From: CAYUWG01 sp964448285
GTDB taxonomy: Bacteria > Bacteroidota > Ignavibacteria > SZUA-365
NCBI GenBank assembly: GCA_964448285.1
Contig: CAYUWG010000040.1
Location: forward strand, 1 to 33,518
Length of the DNA: 33,518 nt
Direction: 5' to 3'
Shown: positions 15,565 to 23,459 of the stretch, in pieces
Layout of the letters: each line of letters begins with the position of its first letter
How positions within the stretch are numbered: the stretch's first letter is position 1
Notes under the pieces: model-generated
The model's database searches: none
Told to the model about the DNA's origin: nothing
Seen by the model: only the letters and a program-made list of their open reading frames with translations
Made by a program: the position numbers and the translations under genes

Positions 15565-18414
15565 ATGCCAACAGCGGTGAAAAAACAGAATTCCAAAACC
15601 CAAACGAACGGGAGGTCGAAAGCTTCCGCACGATCTTTCGTGATTCAGGGAGCGCGAGTCAACAATCTGAAAAATATCTCCCTGACTCTGCAGAAGAACC
15701 AGCTCATCGTCATAACGGGAGTGAGCGGTTCTGGAAAATCCAGCCTCGCCTTCGATACGATTTATGCCGAAGGACAGCGCCGCTACGTCGAAAGTCTGAG
15801 CGCCTATGCCCGCCAGTTTCTCGAGCGCATGAATAAGCCCGACGTGGATTTCATTCAGGGGATTGCTCCGGCAATCGCCATCGAGCAAAAAACGACGAGC
15901 CGCAATCCACGATCGACCGTCGGGACGACAACGGAACTCTACGATTATCTTCGCCTGCTCTTCGCGCGAATCGGAAAGACGTATTGCCTCAACGACGGCA
16001 GTCTTGTCCAGCACGACTCCGTTCGCACGGTTATGGATCGCCTTGCATCACTCCAGGACGGAACGAAAGTCTATATCCTTTTCCCGATGCACGACCATCC
16101 GGGGCGATCGATGGATGAAGAACTGAGCAACCTTCGGCAACAGGGATTTGCGCGCGTCGTGGTTCGTGGGGATGTCATCGAGCTTGATGAACTCACACTC
16201 ATCGATGCTGCCAAGAGTGACGTTTTCGTTTTGGTCGATCGCCTGATATGGCGAAAGGATGGAGACACATCGCGCTTCACGGATTCCATCGAAACGGCAT
16301 TCGCGGAGGGTGAAGGGTACGTTCGAGTTCGTCTTGTCGAGGGCGGTGATGAGTGGAAGTTCAGCGCAGCCTATGAGTGCTCGGTCTGTCATACCAAGTA
16401 TGCTCAGCCCGAGCCGCATCTCTTCTCGTTCAACAATCCGGCGGGCGCGTGCCCGAACTGCCAGGGCTTCGGAAGAACGACCGGCATCGATCCGAATCTC
16501 GTTATCCCGAACGTTCATCTCGCGCTTGAACAAAATGCCGTACAGCCGTGGACGACGCCAAAGCACAGCAAACACCAGATCGATTTGGTGACGGCTGCAC
16601 GTGAGCGGGGAATTCCGCTGAACGTTCCCTACGCTGAGTTGACATCGGAACAACGGGACTTCGTGTGGAATGGCAGCGGGCGATTCAAAGGTATCCGCGG
16701 TTTCTTCAGGATGGTGGAAGAGAACAACTACAAGATGCATTACCGCATTCTGATGGCGCGTTATCGGGGATTCACGACGTGCGAGGAATGCAGCGGTTCA
16801 AGGTTGCGGAGTGACGCGCGAGCCGTGCGCGTCGGCGGGAAGAATCTCGGCGAACTGGCGCGAATGCCGCTCGAGCAACTCAGATCGTTCTTCGATCAAC
16901 TTATCCTTTCTCCTTATGAGCGTGACGTCGCCGGAAGGATTCTCGAAGAAATCCACAAACGACTCGTGATCCTCAACGATATCGGACTTGGCTATCTTGC
17001 GCTCGACCGACTTTCCCACACGCTTTCAGGCGGCGAGTCGCAACGCATCAACATTGCAACTTCGCTCGGTTCCGCGCTCGTCGATACGATGTACGTTCTC
17101 GATGAACCGACTATCGGTTTGCATCCGAGGGATAACACGCGCCTCATCCGCATCCTCGAATCGCTGCGCAATACCGGCAATACCGTCCTCGTCGTCGAGC
17201 ATGATCGCGAGATGATGGAAGTCGCCGATACGATCGTCGATCTGGGACCTCGCGCCGGTGAACATGGCGGCGAGATCGTCGCGATCGGGCGAATGGACGA
17301 TGTCACCAGGGTGAAGGAATCGTTGACGGGACAATTTCTTTCCGGAAGTCTTCGCATTCCCAACCCGAAGCAAAGACGAAAACCGAATGGGGAGATCGTC
17401 GTTCTTCAAGCAGGGCAGCATAACCTGAAGAACATCGACGTGCGCATTCCACTCGGCGTGTTGACCTGTGTTACGGGTGTAAGTGGTTCTGGCAAGAGCA
17501 CGCTCGTTCAGGACGTGCTTCATGCCGGTTTGAAGAAGGAATTGGAAGGTGCGTTCGAAGAAGAAGTCGGGGTGTTCTCCGGCTTCAAAGGCGCATCACG
17601 AATCAAGCACGTCGAAATGGTAGATCAATCGCCGATCGGACGAACGCCCCGTTCGAATCCCGTTACGTACATCAAAGCATTCGACGTCATCCGCGAACTC
17701 TTCGCTTCCACCGGTGCGGCAAAGCTCCGCGGGTTCGGTCCCGGCGCCTTTTCGTTCAATGTTCCCGGCGGCCGTTGCGACGTTTGCGAAGGCGATGGCG
17801 TCATCAAGGTTGAAATGCAATTCATGGCCGACCTCTATCTCGAGTGCGAGTCATGCAAAGGGAAGCGGTTCAAGAAAGACATACTCGACATCCGCTACAA
17901 CGGAAAGAACGTCGTCGATGTGCTGAACATGACCGTCGATGAAGCGCTTGCGTTCTTCCAAAACACCACACGGTTGACGAACCGCCTGCAAATCCTCAGT
18001 GACGTCGGTCTGGGGTACATGAAACTCGGACAACCGGCAACGACGCTTTCCGGCGGCGAAGCACAGCGGCTGAAGCTCGCCGTACACCTCACCTCAAGCG
18101 GCAGCGAGCACACGCTCTTCATATTCGATGAACCCACGACGGGCTTGCATTTCTATGACATTCAAAAACTTCTCAACTGCTTCAACGCCTTGATCGATGC
18201 GGGTCACAGCGTGTTGATTATCGAGCACAATCTCGACGTGATAAAATGTGCCGATTGGATCATCGACTTAGGGCCGGAAGGCGGTGACCGCGGCGGCTCC
18301 ATCGTCGCAGAGGGAACGCCGGAAAAAGTGGCCCTCGTTGAGGAGAGCCACACGGGACGGTATCTGCGGGAAGTGCTGAAGAATCGTGAAGGCCGTTCGA
18401 ACAAAGCGGCGTAG
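15565..18414 (+). CDS. uvrA: UvrABC excinuclease subunit A
   Basis: UvrA is the damage-sensing ATPase of nucleotide excision repair; it acts as a dimer, loads UvrB onto damaged DNA and then leaves. The 949-aa length is normal for the family. Two ABC ATPase modules are present: Walker A at about 52-60 (GVSGSGKSS) and 638-646 (GVSGSGKST), with signature motifs LSGGESQR and LSGGEAQR. Two zinc modules have exact spacing: Cys272/275/296/299 (C-x2-C-x20-C-x2-C) and Cys738/741/761/764 (C-x2-C-x19-C-x2-C). The N-terminus carries about 20 extra basic residues before the first strand; GTG or ATG codons further in are possible starts, but no ribosome binding site decides it. It stands alone, without uvrB or uvrC nearby. 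Confidence 0.97.
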   Translation: MPTAVKKQNSKTQTNGRSKASARSFVIQGARVNNLKNISLTLQKNQLIVITGVSGSGKSSLAFDTIYAEGQRRYVESLSAYARQFLERMNKPDVDFIQGIAPAIAIEQKTTSRNPRSTVGTTTELYDYLRLLFARIGKTYCLNDGSLVQHDSVRTVMDRLASLQDGTKVYILFPMHDHPGRSMDEELSNLRQQGFARVVVRGDVIELDELTLIDAAKSDVFVLVDRLIWRKDGDTSRFTDSIETAFAEGEGYVRVRLVEGGDEWKFSAAYECSVCHTKYAQPEPHLFSFNNPAGACPNCQGFGRTTGIDPNLVIPNVHLALEQNAVQPWTTPKHSKHQIDLVTAARERGIPLNVPYAELTSEQRDFVWNGSGRFKGIRGFFRMVEENNYKMHYRILMARYRGFTTCEECSGSRLRSDARAVRVGGKNLGELARMPLEQLRSFFDQLILSPYERDVAGRILEEIHKRLVILNDIGLGYLALDRLSHTLSGGESQRINIATSLGSALVDTMYVLDEPTIGLHPRDNTRLIRILESLRNTGNTVLVVEHDREMMEVADTIVDLGPRAGEHGGEIVAIGRMDDVTRVKESLTGQFLSGSLRIPNPKQRRKPNGEIVVLQAGQHNLKNIDVRIPLGVLTCVTGVSGSGKSTLVQDVLHAGLKKELEGAFEEEVGVFSGFKGASRIKHVEMVDQSPIGRTPRSNPVTYIKAFDVIRELFASTGAAKLRGFGPGAFSFNVPGGRCDVCEGDGVIKVEMQFMADLYLECESCKGKRFKKDILDIRYNGKNVVDVLNMTVDEALAFFQNTTRLTNRLQILSDVGLGYMKLGQPATTLSGGEAQRLKLAVHLTSSGSEHTLFIFDEPTTGLHFYDIQKLLNCFNALIDAGHSVLIIEHNLDVIKCADWIIDLGPEGGDRGGSIVAEGTPEKVALVEESHTGRYLREVLKNREGRSNKAA

Positions 18415-18489
18415 CGTTTTCCATCTACGGAAAGCAACTTCCTATCAGCCGAGCTTATCGTTTCATGAGGCCCGGGACATTTAGAACCT

Positions 18490-19230
18490 ATGGAGCTTTT
18501 CCTTCTCGCACTTGCCGGTTTCTTCGCAGGGCTTGTCGATTCGATGGCGGGCGGTGGCGGACTCATTTCTCTGCCGGCATTGATTGCGACGGGACTTCCT
18601 CCTCACGTCGCTCTTGCAACGAACAAAGTGCAAAGCGCCGTCGGGACTACGGTCGCCACGCTGCGGTATTTTCGAAACGGTCACATTCATCTTCCGACAG
18701 CGCTCACCGGTTTCGCTGCGGCATTCATCGGTTCCTTCGCTGGCGCATGGACCGTCATGCAAGTGCCCGGCTCGTCCCTCGATGCGATCATCCCGGTGCT
18801 TATCGCCGTCGTCGCGGGGATTACGTTCATCAAGAAGAATTTCGGTGCGAACGACCGCTTCACGACAGCCGACGCGAAGACCGCAGCGTTCATCGCGTTG
18901 TTCACGTTCAGCCTCGGATTTTATGACGGCTTCTTTGGACCGGGGACGGGTTCATTTCTCGCGTTCGGCTATGTGTTCTTCTTCAGTTTCGGTTTCGTTC
19001 GAGCGACGGGAAACGCGAAGATGACGAACCTCGCAAGCAATTATTCCGCTATTATCGCATTCGCGATCGGGATGCATATCGACTGGGCGATTGCGGGCGT
19101 GATGGGTATAGCGAACATCGCAGGCGCATACACGGGAGCCGGACTAGCGATGCGCGGCGGGGCGAAGCTCATCAAACCCGTATTCGGTTTGGTGCTCGCA
19201 GGATTGCTCGTCAAGATTCTGTTCTTCTGA
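18490..19230 (+). CDS. TSUP-family (TauE/SafE, DUF81) membrane transporter
   Basis: The 246-aa integral membrane protein has about seven to eight hydrophobic segments. It contains the family's two half-repeats: the N-terminal GFFAGLVDSMAGGGGLISLP with ATNKVQSAVGT, and the C-terminal counterpart GFYDGFFGPGTGSFL with ATGNAKMTNLASN. This family exports or imports small sulfur-containing or organic anions such as sulfite, sulfoacetate or taurine breakdown products; the substrate here cannot be told from sequence. It begins 75 bases after uvrA and could be read through from it, but no functional link is apparent. It converges with the M2 peptidase gene, with only 27 bases between stop codons. Confidence 0.9.
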   Translation: MELFLLALAGFFAGLVDSMAGGGGLISLPALIATGLPPHVALATNKVQSAVGTTVATLRYFRNGHIHLPTALTGFAAAFIGSFAGAWTVMQVPGSSLDAIIPVLIAVVAGITFIKKNFGANDRFTTADAKTAAFIALFTFSLGFYDGFFGPGTGSFLAFGYVFFFSFGFVRATGNAKMTNLASNYSAIIAFAIGMHIDWAIAGVMGIANIAGAYTGAGLAMRGGAKLIKPVFGLVLAGLLVKILFF

Positions 19231-19257
19231 CGATCAACACTTCCTGAATACGTTCTC

Positions 19258-20940
19258 TCATTCCACGAACTGCCGTGCGTAGTATTTGGCGGTAAGCCTT
19301 TCGCCCGTCGCTTTTTCTATCATGTCATTCCAATGCATCGTGTTGCCGGGCTTGAATATGCTCTCCCGGAAAAAATCACCTGCTTCCTTCCTCCCGGCAA
19401 AGCTCTGCGAAGGAACGTCCGTTGCGTTCAGGACCTTCTCTCCGATGTGGTAATACATCTGCGAGGCGAACAGCTCACCCATGAGGTAGTTGTGGTAATA
19501 CGCAGGATAGAGCGCGACGTGAATCTTCGACGCCCAATCGGGTTCATTGCGACCCGCGGGACGTTTGAGCATCTGGTACTTTTCGACAAGATCCCACCAT
19601 AGCGTGTTCAAGTCCTGCTCGGGATTTTCGTACATCGCTTTTTCGAACCGGTACATCACCTGCGCCCAGCGGCTGAACGTGAGTTGCTCGAGTCGCAGTG
19701 TCTTTCGCGCTTCGTCGGCAACGGGATCGACGCGCTCGGCGGGGACGCCTGCGACATCTTTCATCCATTGCGGATGTGACGCGAACCGCCCGAAGATCAT
19801 TGCAACGGCCTCGGTGACGAAGGTGTGCGCCGGCGTGCGGAGAGTCCACGGCACCGAGCGGTCGTTGAACTTATCATAGACGGCGTGGCCGAATTCGTGA
19901 AGTTGCGTGTTCATCCAGTTGTAGTTCGGCTTGATGTTGCATACGACGCGCACGTCTCCCTCGCGGTCGATATCCGTGCAGTATGCGTGCTGGTACTTCC
20001 CTTCCTTTTCGTAAAGGTCGCTCTTCGCGAGCAAGTCATCGATCGGCAATCCGATGCCGGCGTAATAGACGCGCGAAAGCTCGACGACGTCCTTGTCCTT
20101 GTAGAACTCATCGAGGTCAACGCGATAGATTTTCGGCGCTTCCTGGAAGAAGCGGTTCTGATAGTGCCAAGGCATGAGTTGGTCCTTGGCTATCCCAAAG
20201 CGCTTCGAGAGGTGCGCATCGATTTCATCCTTCACCTGTGCGAAGGCATCGCGTGTGAGCGCATCGAGTTCATCGAACAACTGCTCTATTTCATTCGGGT
20301 CCTGTTCGCCAAGCGCGAGTTGCATTGCGTGGTAATTCGAAAAGCCCAACGACTTCGCGGCTTCGTTTCTCATGCGGACGAGCTTCAGCACGGAATCCGC
20401 AACGACTCGCCCGACGACTTTATGTGCCTTCCAGGCGGCTTCGAGTTGCTTGCCGTCGGTGGACGTTTTTAAAATCTCCTCGATCTCATTGTCCGTGAGT
20501 TGTTTCCCATTGACTTCCGCGCGAAAGACGGAGAAGCGCTTCTCGGTGTCGGTCTGCATGCGGATCATTGCTTCGAGTATCGCCTCGTCGATTTGCTTTT
20601 CGAGGTACGCGCTGTAGAGCACGTCAAGTTGCCGCATGAGCAGCGGCTCGGTGATCGCGCCGGATTCCTTCCATCGCTTCAGCTTTGCGAAGTCGTCCTT
20701 GTTGGCGAAAACCTTGCTTCGCGTTATTTCCAGTTCGGACGACCGCTCATAGTCTTCATCCTTGCCGGAAATGGTCGCGTCGAAATATGCGATGGCCGAT
20801 TCCTTCGAAAGAGGAATGATAGTGGATTCGAATTGAGAAAGGAATTGCGTGAATTCTTCCGTCATGCGTTGTTTCTCCGATGTGCAGTTGAGCGCCGTCG
20901 TTGCGGCGATGATAAGTAGAACAGAACGTGCGTTCTTCAT
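19258..20940 (-). CDS. M2-type zinc metallopeptidase (peptidyl-dipeptidase-like), probable lipoprotein
   Basis: The start at 20938-20940 gives 560 aa beginning MKNARSVLLIIAATTALNC, a lipoprotein-type signal with Cys19; the -1 residue is Asn, which is unusual for a lipobox. A longer frame would add 40 residues ahead of this signal and is rejected. The protein is mostly helical and carries the zincin motif HEFGH at residues 348-352, with the third ligand Glu377 in VTEAVAMIFG, 25 residues after the second His. The long N-terminal helical region and the fold-wide motifs (NYNWMNTQLHEFGH, YPAYYHNYLMGELFASQ) fit family M2 (ACE-like) better than M3. It probably removes dipeptides from peptide C-termini at the cell envelope. 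It stands alone on this strand. Confidence 0.86.
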   Translation of the reverse strand: MKNARSVLLIIAATTALNCTSEKQRMTEEFTQFLSQFESTIIPLSKESAIAYFDATISGKDEDYERSSELEITRSKVFANKDDFAKLKRWKESGAITEPLLMRQLDVLYSAYLEKQIDEAILEAMIRMQTDTEKRFSVFRAEVNGKQLTDNEIEEILKTSTDGKQLEAAWKAHKVVGRVVADSVLKLVRMRNEAAKSLGFSNYHAMQLALGEQDPNEIEQLFDELDALTRDAFAQVKDEIDAHLSKRFGIAKDQLMPWHYQNRFFQEAPKIYRVDLDEFYKDKDVVELSRVYYAGIGLPIDDLLAKSDLYEKEGKYQHAYCTDIDREGDVRVVCNIKPNYNWMNTQLHEFGHAVYDKFNDRSVPWTLRTPAHTFVTEAVAMIFGRFASHPQWMKDVAGVPAERVDPVADEARKTLRLEQLTFSRWAQVMYRFEKAMYENPEQDLNTLWWDLVEKYQMLKRPAGRNEPDWASKIHVALYPAYYHNYLMGELFASQMYYHIGEKVLNATDVPSQSFAGRKEAGDFFRESIFKPGNTMHWNDMIEKATGERLTAKYYARQFVE

Positions 20941-21060
20941 GATACTGTCCGTGATAACGTGTGATGAAAAATCCGTGGGGTGATTCCCCCTTGCGGTGAA
21001 ATGAAAATACGAATATGGATTCAGTCGTCGCGTCCGAAGGCACGGATGAATGATGATCAA

Positions 21061-21681
21061 TCACGATGGCGTGAAATCGAATCTCGTGTTCAGCCATCCC
21101 GCAAGCCGCGATTCGATCTCCGGCCATTCTTCTCTGAGAATGCTGTAGTACACCGTGTCCCGCCTGCGTCCTGATTCGGTGACCATATGTGCGCGAAGTA
21201 TCCCTTCTTCCTTTGCTCCGAGACGCAGAATCGCATTGCGTGAACGCCAGTTGAGTGCATCGGTTTTGAATTCGACGCGGTTTGCACCAAGTGTCTCGAA
21301 TGCATGTTTGAGGAGCAGATACTTGCACTCCGTGTTCGCCCGCGTGCGCCAGTACGAAGGATTGAGCCATGTCCAACCGATTTCGAGGCGCTCATGCTCT
21401 GCGGCGATATTGCCGTAACGCGTCGAACCGATGGCAGTCCCAGCCGTCTTGTCGATGATGGCAAACGGCAACGATACACCCCGGCTCTGTTCCTCCACGG
21501 CTGTCCTGATGTATGTGTCCACGTCGTCGCGTGTTCGGATCCCGTGCGCATTCCATTCCCAGATGCGTTCATCGCATGCCGCCTCGAATAGCTCATCGCA
21601 ATGGTTCACGGACAGTGGTTCGAGACGAATGTGCGTTCCGTGTAGTGTGACAGGTGTGGGCTTTTTCATGAATGGTGTCAT
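21061..21681 (-). CDS. GNAT acetyltransferase, RimJ/RimL-like
   Basis: The 206-aa protein matches the Acetyltransf_3 subgroup: GTHIRLEPLSVNHCDELFEA at the N-terminus, AIGSTRYGNI, then RLEIGWTWLNPSYWRT and the acetyl-CoA-binding region followed by AFETLGANRVEFKTDALNWR and SRNAILRLGAKEEGILR. These are the conserved blocks of N-acetyltransferases that act on ribosomal protein N-termini or small amines; the acceptor is unknown. The start may be ATG at 21679-21681 or the one four codons later (MKKPTP). It lies 120 bases upstream of the M2 peptidase and 12 bases downstream of the small beta-barrel-like protein, so it may share a transcript with either. Confidence 0.88.
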   Translation of the reverse strand: MTPFMKKPTPVTLHGTHIRLEPLSVNHCDELFEAACDERIWEWNAHGIRTRDDVDTYIRTAVEEQSRGVSLPFAIIDKTAGTAIGSTRYGNIAAEHERLEIGWTWLNPSYWRTRANTECKYLLLKHAFETLGANRVEFKTDALNWRSRNAILRLGAKEEGILRAHMVTESGRRRDTVYYSILREEWPEIESRLAGWLNTRFDFTPS

Positions 21682-21693
21682 GAAAGGATTCTC

Positions 21694-22218
21694 TCAAAAA
21701 CACCAATTGACGCCGATCATCACCGGATTCATATATCCTCCACGAACTTTTTCTTTGAATAATGCGACACGGAGTTGAAGCTTCACTCTGTCGCTGATGA
21801 TGAATCCGACATGTCCGAATAGTGTTTTGATGAACGGTTCGGTCTCGAACGTGTGATCAAAGACCGTAGCCTTTCCATCCTCGTTATACGGTTTGAAAGA
21901 AGTGAGGCCGAAGTAAATACCCGATTCGTCTGAAGTCTTTTGAACGAAAGAAACCTCACCCGTAAAGAAGGTCCAGATAGGGGCGATGATCACGGTGCCG
22001 CCTGAAGCAGACACACGGAATGAAGCTCTTTGTCCAATCGGGACGTTGACCTCCGGCCCGATTTGAACGAAAAGAATCGGAACTCCAGCGATCGGCGAAA
22101 CATGAGCACCGAGTTGCACAGAAACTTCCGTCCCGCCCTTATCCTTTTCAACCAAAGGACCGAGGACGAGGGTCAAACCAAAGAGGAGGAAATAGAGAGT
22201 GGCATAGAGGAAGTACAT
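21694..22218 (-). CDS. Small beta-barrel-like secreted protein, unknown function
   Basis: The start at 22216-22218 gives 174 aa beginning MYFLYATLYFLLFGLTLVLG, a signal-peptide-like N-terminus. The longer frame from 22260 overlaps another small open frame and adds no signal feature. The rest alternates polar and hydrophobic residues in a beta-strand manner (SVQLGAHVSPIAGVPILFVQ, FRVSASGGTVIIAPIWTFF) and ends with an aromatic residue (NWCF), as outer-membrane barrels often do. At about 150 mature residues it could form an eight-stranded barrel; that is inference. I do not recognise a family. The small open frame upstream stops one base before this ATG. Confidence 0.6.
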   Translation of the reverse strand: MYFLYATLYFLLFGLTLVLGPLVEKDKGGTEVSVQLGAHVSPIAGVPILFVQIGPEVNVPIGQRASFRVSASGGTVIIAPIWTFFTGEVSFVQKTSDESGIYFGLTSFKPYNEDGKATVFDHTFETEPFIKTLFGHVGFIISDRVKLQLRVALFKEKVRGGYMNPVMIGVNWCF

Positions 22219-22219
22219 T

Positions 22220-22306
22220 TCATTGATTCCATACAGATTGATTGCCAGGAAGCACATCACCTATTGATGGGTCTATCGTTGTACAAGATCTATACTGTTT
22301 CGCCAT
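22220..22306 (-). pseudogene. Short open frame whose start duplicates that of the kinase remnant
   Basis: The frame encodes 28 residues beginning MAKQYRSCTTID and ending one base before the beta-barrel-like gene. Its first 12 residues and the DNA around the start correspond to the kinase N-terminus remnant at 23128-23244 (MAKLYGPWSTID); after that the two diverge completely. I read it as a truncated duplicate start rather than a working gene, but a small peptide cannot be excluded. Confidence 0.4.
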
Positions 22307-22336
22307 GATGGATTACGCTTTTACCAAGTTGGATTC
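22270..22336. repeat. 67-bp diverged repeat, copy A
   Basis: Copy A aligns without gaps to 23208-23274 at about 52 of 67 identical bases. On the minus strand both begin with GAATCCAACTTG, contain the start ATGGCGAAAC and end at ATAGACC. The unit spans the last codons of one small gene and the first codons of the next. Confidence 0.7.
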
Positions 22337-22381
22337 CTTGATGACTCGCTTTATCGACTCCCAATCCGTCCCTTTCGTCAT
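22313..22381 (-). CDS. Very small open frame, 22 aa, overlapping the preceding gene by ATGA
   Basis: It starts in an ATGA overlap with the stop of the 71-aa gene (22378-22381) and encodes MTKGTDWESIKRVIKESNLV then KA. The ending ESNLVKA parallels the ending QESNLL of the dead DUF2283 copy upstream, within the 67-bp repeat. It may be the end of a once larger gene now in another frame. Translational coupling by ATGA is the only sign of function. Confidence 0.35.
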   Translation of the reverse strand: MTKGTDWESIKRVIKESNLVKA

Positions 22382-22593
22382 TGCAAACAGACCCCGGCCA
22401 TAACTTGCTCAACGACCTCTTGAGACGGTTGCCGTAGCGCTTCCAAAAACCCGCTATGCATGATGTCTCGTGGTTCACACGTGTGGTTCAAGATATGTGC
22501 TGCGAGTTCTTCGTTCGCAATTTTGTCGAAAATTTCCGCCTGCAATGTCGGCTTCGATTTTTCGATCTCATGCAGTTTGATGAAGTGAAGCAT
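22378..22593 (-). CDS. Small helical protein, 71 aa, unknown
   Basis: It begins MLHFIKLHEIEKSKPTLQAE and is predominantly helical by composition. Its frame continues directly from the stop of the DUF2283 gene 30 bases upstream, so an earlier start codon between 22594 and 22623 is possible. No family is recognised. It is third in a minus-strand chain of small genes (partner protein, DUF2283, this, then a 22-codon frame), the last linked by an ATGA overlap. It could alternatively be a fragment of a larger decayed gene. Confidence 0.4.
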   Translation of the reverse strand: MLHFIKLHEIEKSKPTLQAEIFDKIANEELAAHILNHTCEPRDIMHSGFLEALRQPSQEVVEQVMAGVCLQ

Positions 22594-22623
22594 ATCGAAG
22601 CGAATGATGGTTCTAAGCGCTTG

Positions 22624-22842
22624 TTATGCGGCTGCGGTTTCAATATCGCCTGGTAATCGGCTGAGAATAAATTTCTTCATCTCAACTTTCTGGCTTGCGT
22701 TGTCAATATCGATTCCAACTAACCTGCCATCAGAATCGTAGTCTAACACTACCCCATCGGATATTTCACGGCTCTCGACGCTCGGGCGTTCTGACAAATC
22801 GATATAGAGTGAATCAGTATCTGGATGATAGTTCAACTTCAT
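22624..22842 (-). CDS. DUF2283 protein, intact small gene
   Basis: The 72-aa protein has the full DUF2283 pattern: MKLNYHPDTDSLYIDLSER, a central S-x-E-x-x-D-G-V-V-L-D-Y-D block and G-R-L-V-G-I-D-I-D-N-A-S at the end of the core. The family's function is not established. Members commonly sit beside a small DUF4258-like gene, which has led to the suspicion that they are antitoxin-like. Here the start codon overlaps the stop of such a partner in an ATGA (22839-22842), indicating translational coupling. A second, broken DUF2283 copy lies 0.4-0.6 kb upstream. Confidence 0.85.
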   Translation of the reverse strand: MKLNYHPDTDSLYIDLSERPSVESREISDGVVLDYDSDGRLVGIDIDNASQKVEMKKFILSRLPGDIETAAA

Positions 22843-23081
22843 GGTTTGAATCCTCGATCTGGAAATGCATTGTGAATTGTGACCTTGTCTTCAAGTGTTA
22901 TGACGCGTAGAAATCGTCCTTCGATCTCTGGTATTGCTGCCCAAAATCGATACCTGTTCTTTTCCTGTGGCTCCGACCGTACAGCGTGTTCCAGGACATA
23001 AATGCACCAGTCTTTATTCAGATAGGGTCTTTTTCGCATGACCTCTGTCTCAAAATACTCAGTAAACCGGTAATCTGCCAT
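22839..23081 (-). CDS. Small partner protein of DUF2283, DUF4258-like
   Basis: The 80-aa protein begins MADYRFTEYFETEVMRKRPY and continues with N-K-D-W-C-I-x-V-L-E-H, F-W-A-A-I-P-E-I-E-G-R-F-L-R-V-I and I-H-N-A-F-P-D-R-G-F-K-P. From memory this is a recurrent small protein encoded directly before DUF2283 genes; it resembles DUF4258 / RelE-like mRNA-interferase-fold proteins in length and in its basic, aromatic strand pattern. Whether it is a toxin is inference. It is the first intact gene of the small-gene chain on the minus strand, 46 bases downstream of a kinase-like remnant. No strong Shine-Dalgarno sequence is seen. Confidence 0.7.
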   Translation of the reverse strand: MADYRFTEYFETEVMRKRPYLNKDWCIYVLEHAVRSEPQEKNRYRFWAAIPEIEGRFLRVITLEDKVTIHNAFPDRGFKP

Positions 23082-23127
23082 TCGATTTTGCTTCTGTGTT
23101 CACGTCAAACAGGTACTTCGTTATTAA

Positions 23128-23244
23128 CTACTTTTTCCATTCTTCGATCTCATTGTCTCCCTTGCGTCGGACACTCAGTATATGCGCTTGCCCACCTTCA
23201 GCTATCTGGTCTATTGTACTCCACGGACCGTACAGTTTCGCCAT
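23128..23244 (-). pseudogene. Truncated N-terminus of a Ser/Thr protein kinase-like gene
   Basis: The frame encodes 38 residues: MAKLYGPWSTIDQIAEGGQA, then HILSVRRKGDNEIEEWKK, then TAG. The pattern G-x-W, E-G-G-Q-x-H, S-V-R is the glycine-rich ATP loop start of a bacterial Ser/Thr kinase family (usually E-G-G-Q-G-H followed soon by an L-K-R-L-K strand). Everything after the loop is missing, so this is a remnant. Its start region lies in the 67-bp repeat shared with 22270-22336. Confidence 0.6.
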
Positions 23245-23274
23245 GACCGATTACTCTTATAGCAAGTTGGATTC
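23208..23274. repeat. 67-bp diverged repeat, copy B
   Basis: Copy B pairs with 22270-22336 (about 78% identity, no gaps). It spans the end of the dead DUF2283 copy (QESNLL, stop) and the start of the kinase remnant (MAKLYG). See copy A. Confidence 0.7.
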
Positions 23275-23459
23275 TTGTGCAGCGACGTCGAATTGCATCG
23301 ACCGGGCCTCAGATACGCGGCGCGAAGCATCGAGAATTTCCATGCTTACGAGATTGCCCTTAGCATCGTAGTTCCGGGTTTGCTCCATTCAAGTGTGGGC
23401 ATATCTCATTCCTCACGGCAATCTATCAAATCCGTAGCTGAATCATCAACCTCCTTTGG
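23257..23459 (-). pseudogene. Broken second copy of a DUF2283 gene
   Basis: The 3' part reads in one frame from about 23388 to the stop at 23257: RNYDAKGNLVSMEILDASRR, then V-S-E-A-R and onward to QESNLL. This is the typical DUF2283 C-terminal half. The 5' part is in another frame and contains a stop: VDDSATDLIDCREE, stop, DMPTLEWSKPG. Joined across one frameshift and one stop it aligns along its length with the intact DUF2283 protein downstream. A strong AAAGGAGG sequence lies at about 23453-23460 but may only be part of the old coding sequence. Confidence 0.65.

Noticed and set aside
15280..16014. A 244-codon minus-strand frame opposite the start of uvrA
   Set aside because: It lies antisense to strongly conserved uvrA coding sequence, shows no domain and runs through the hairpin region.
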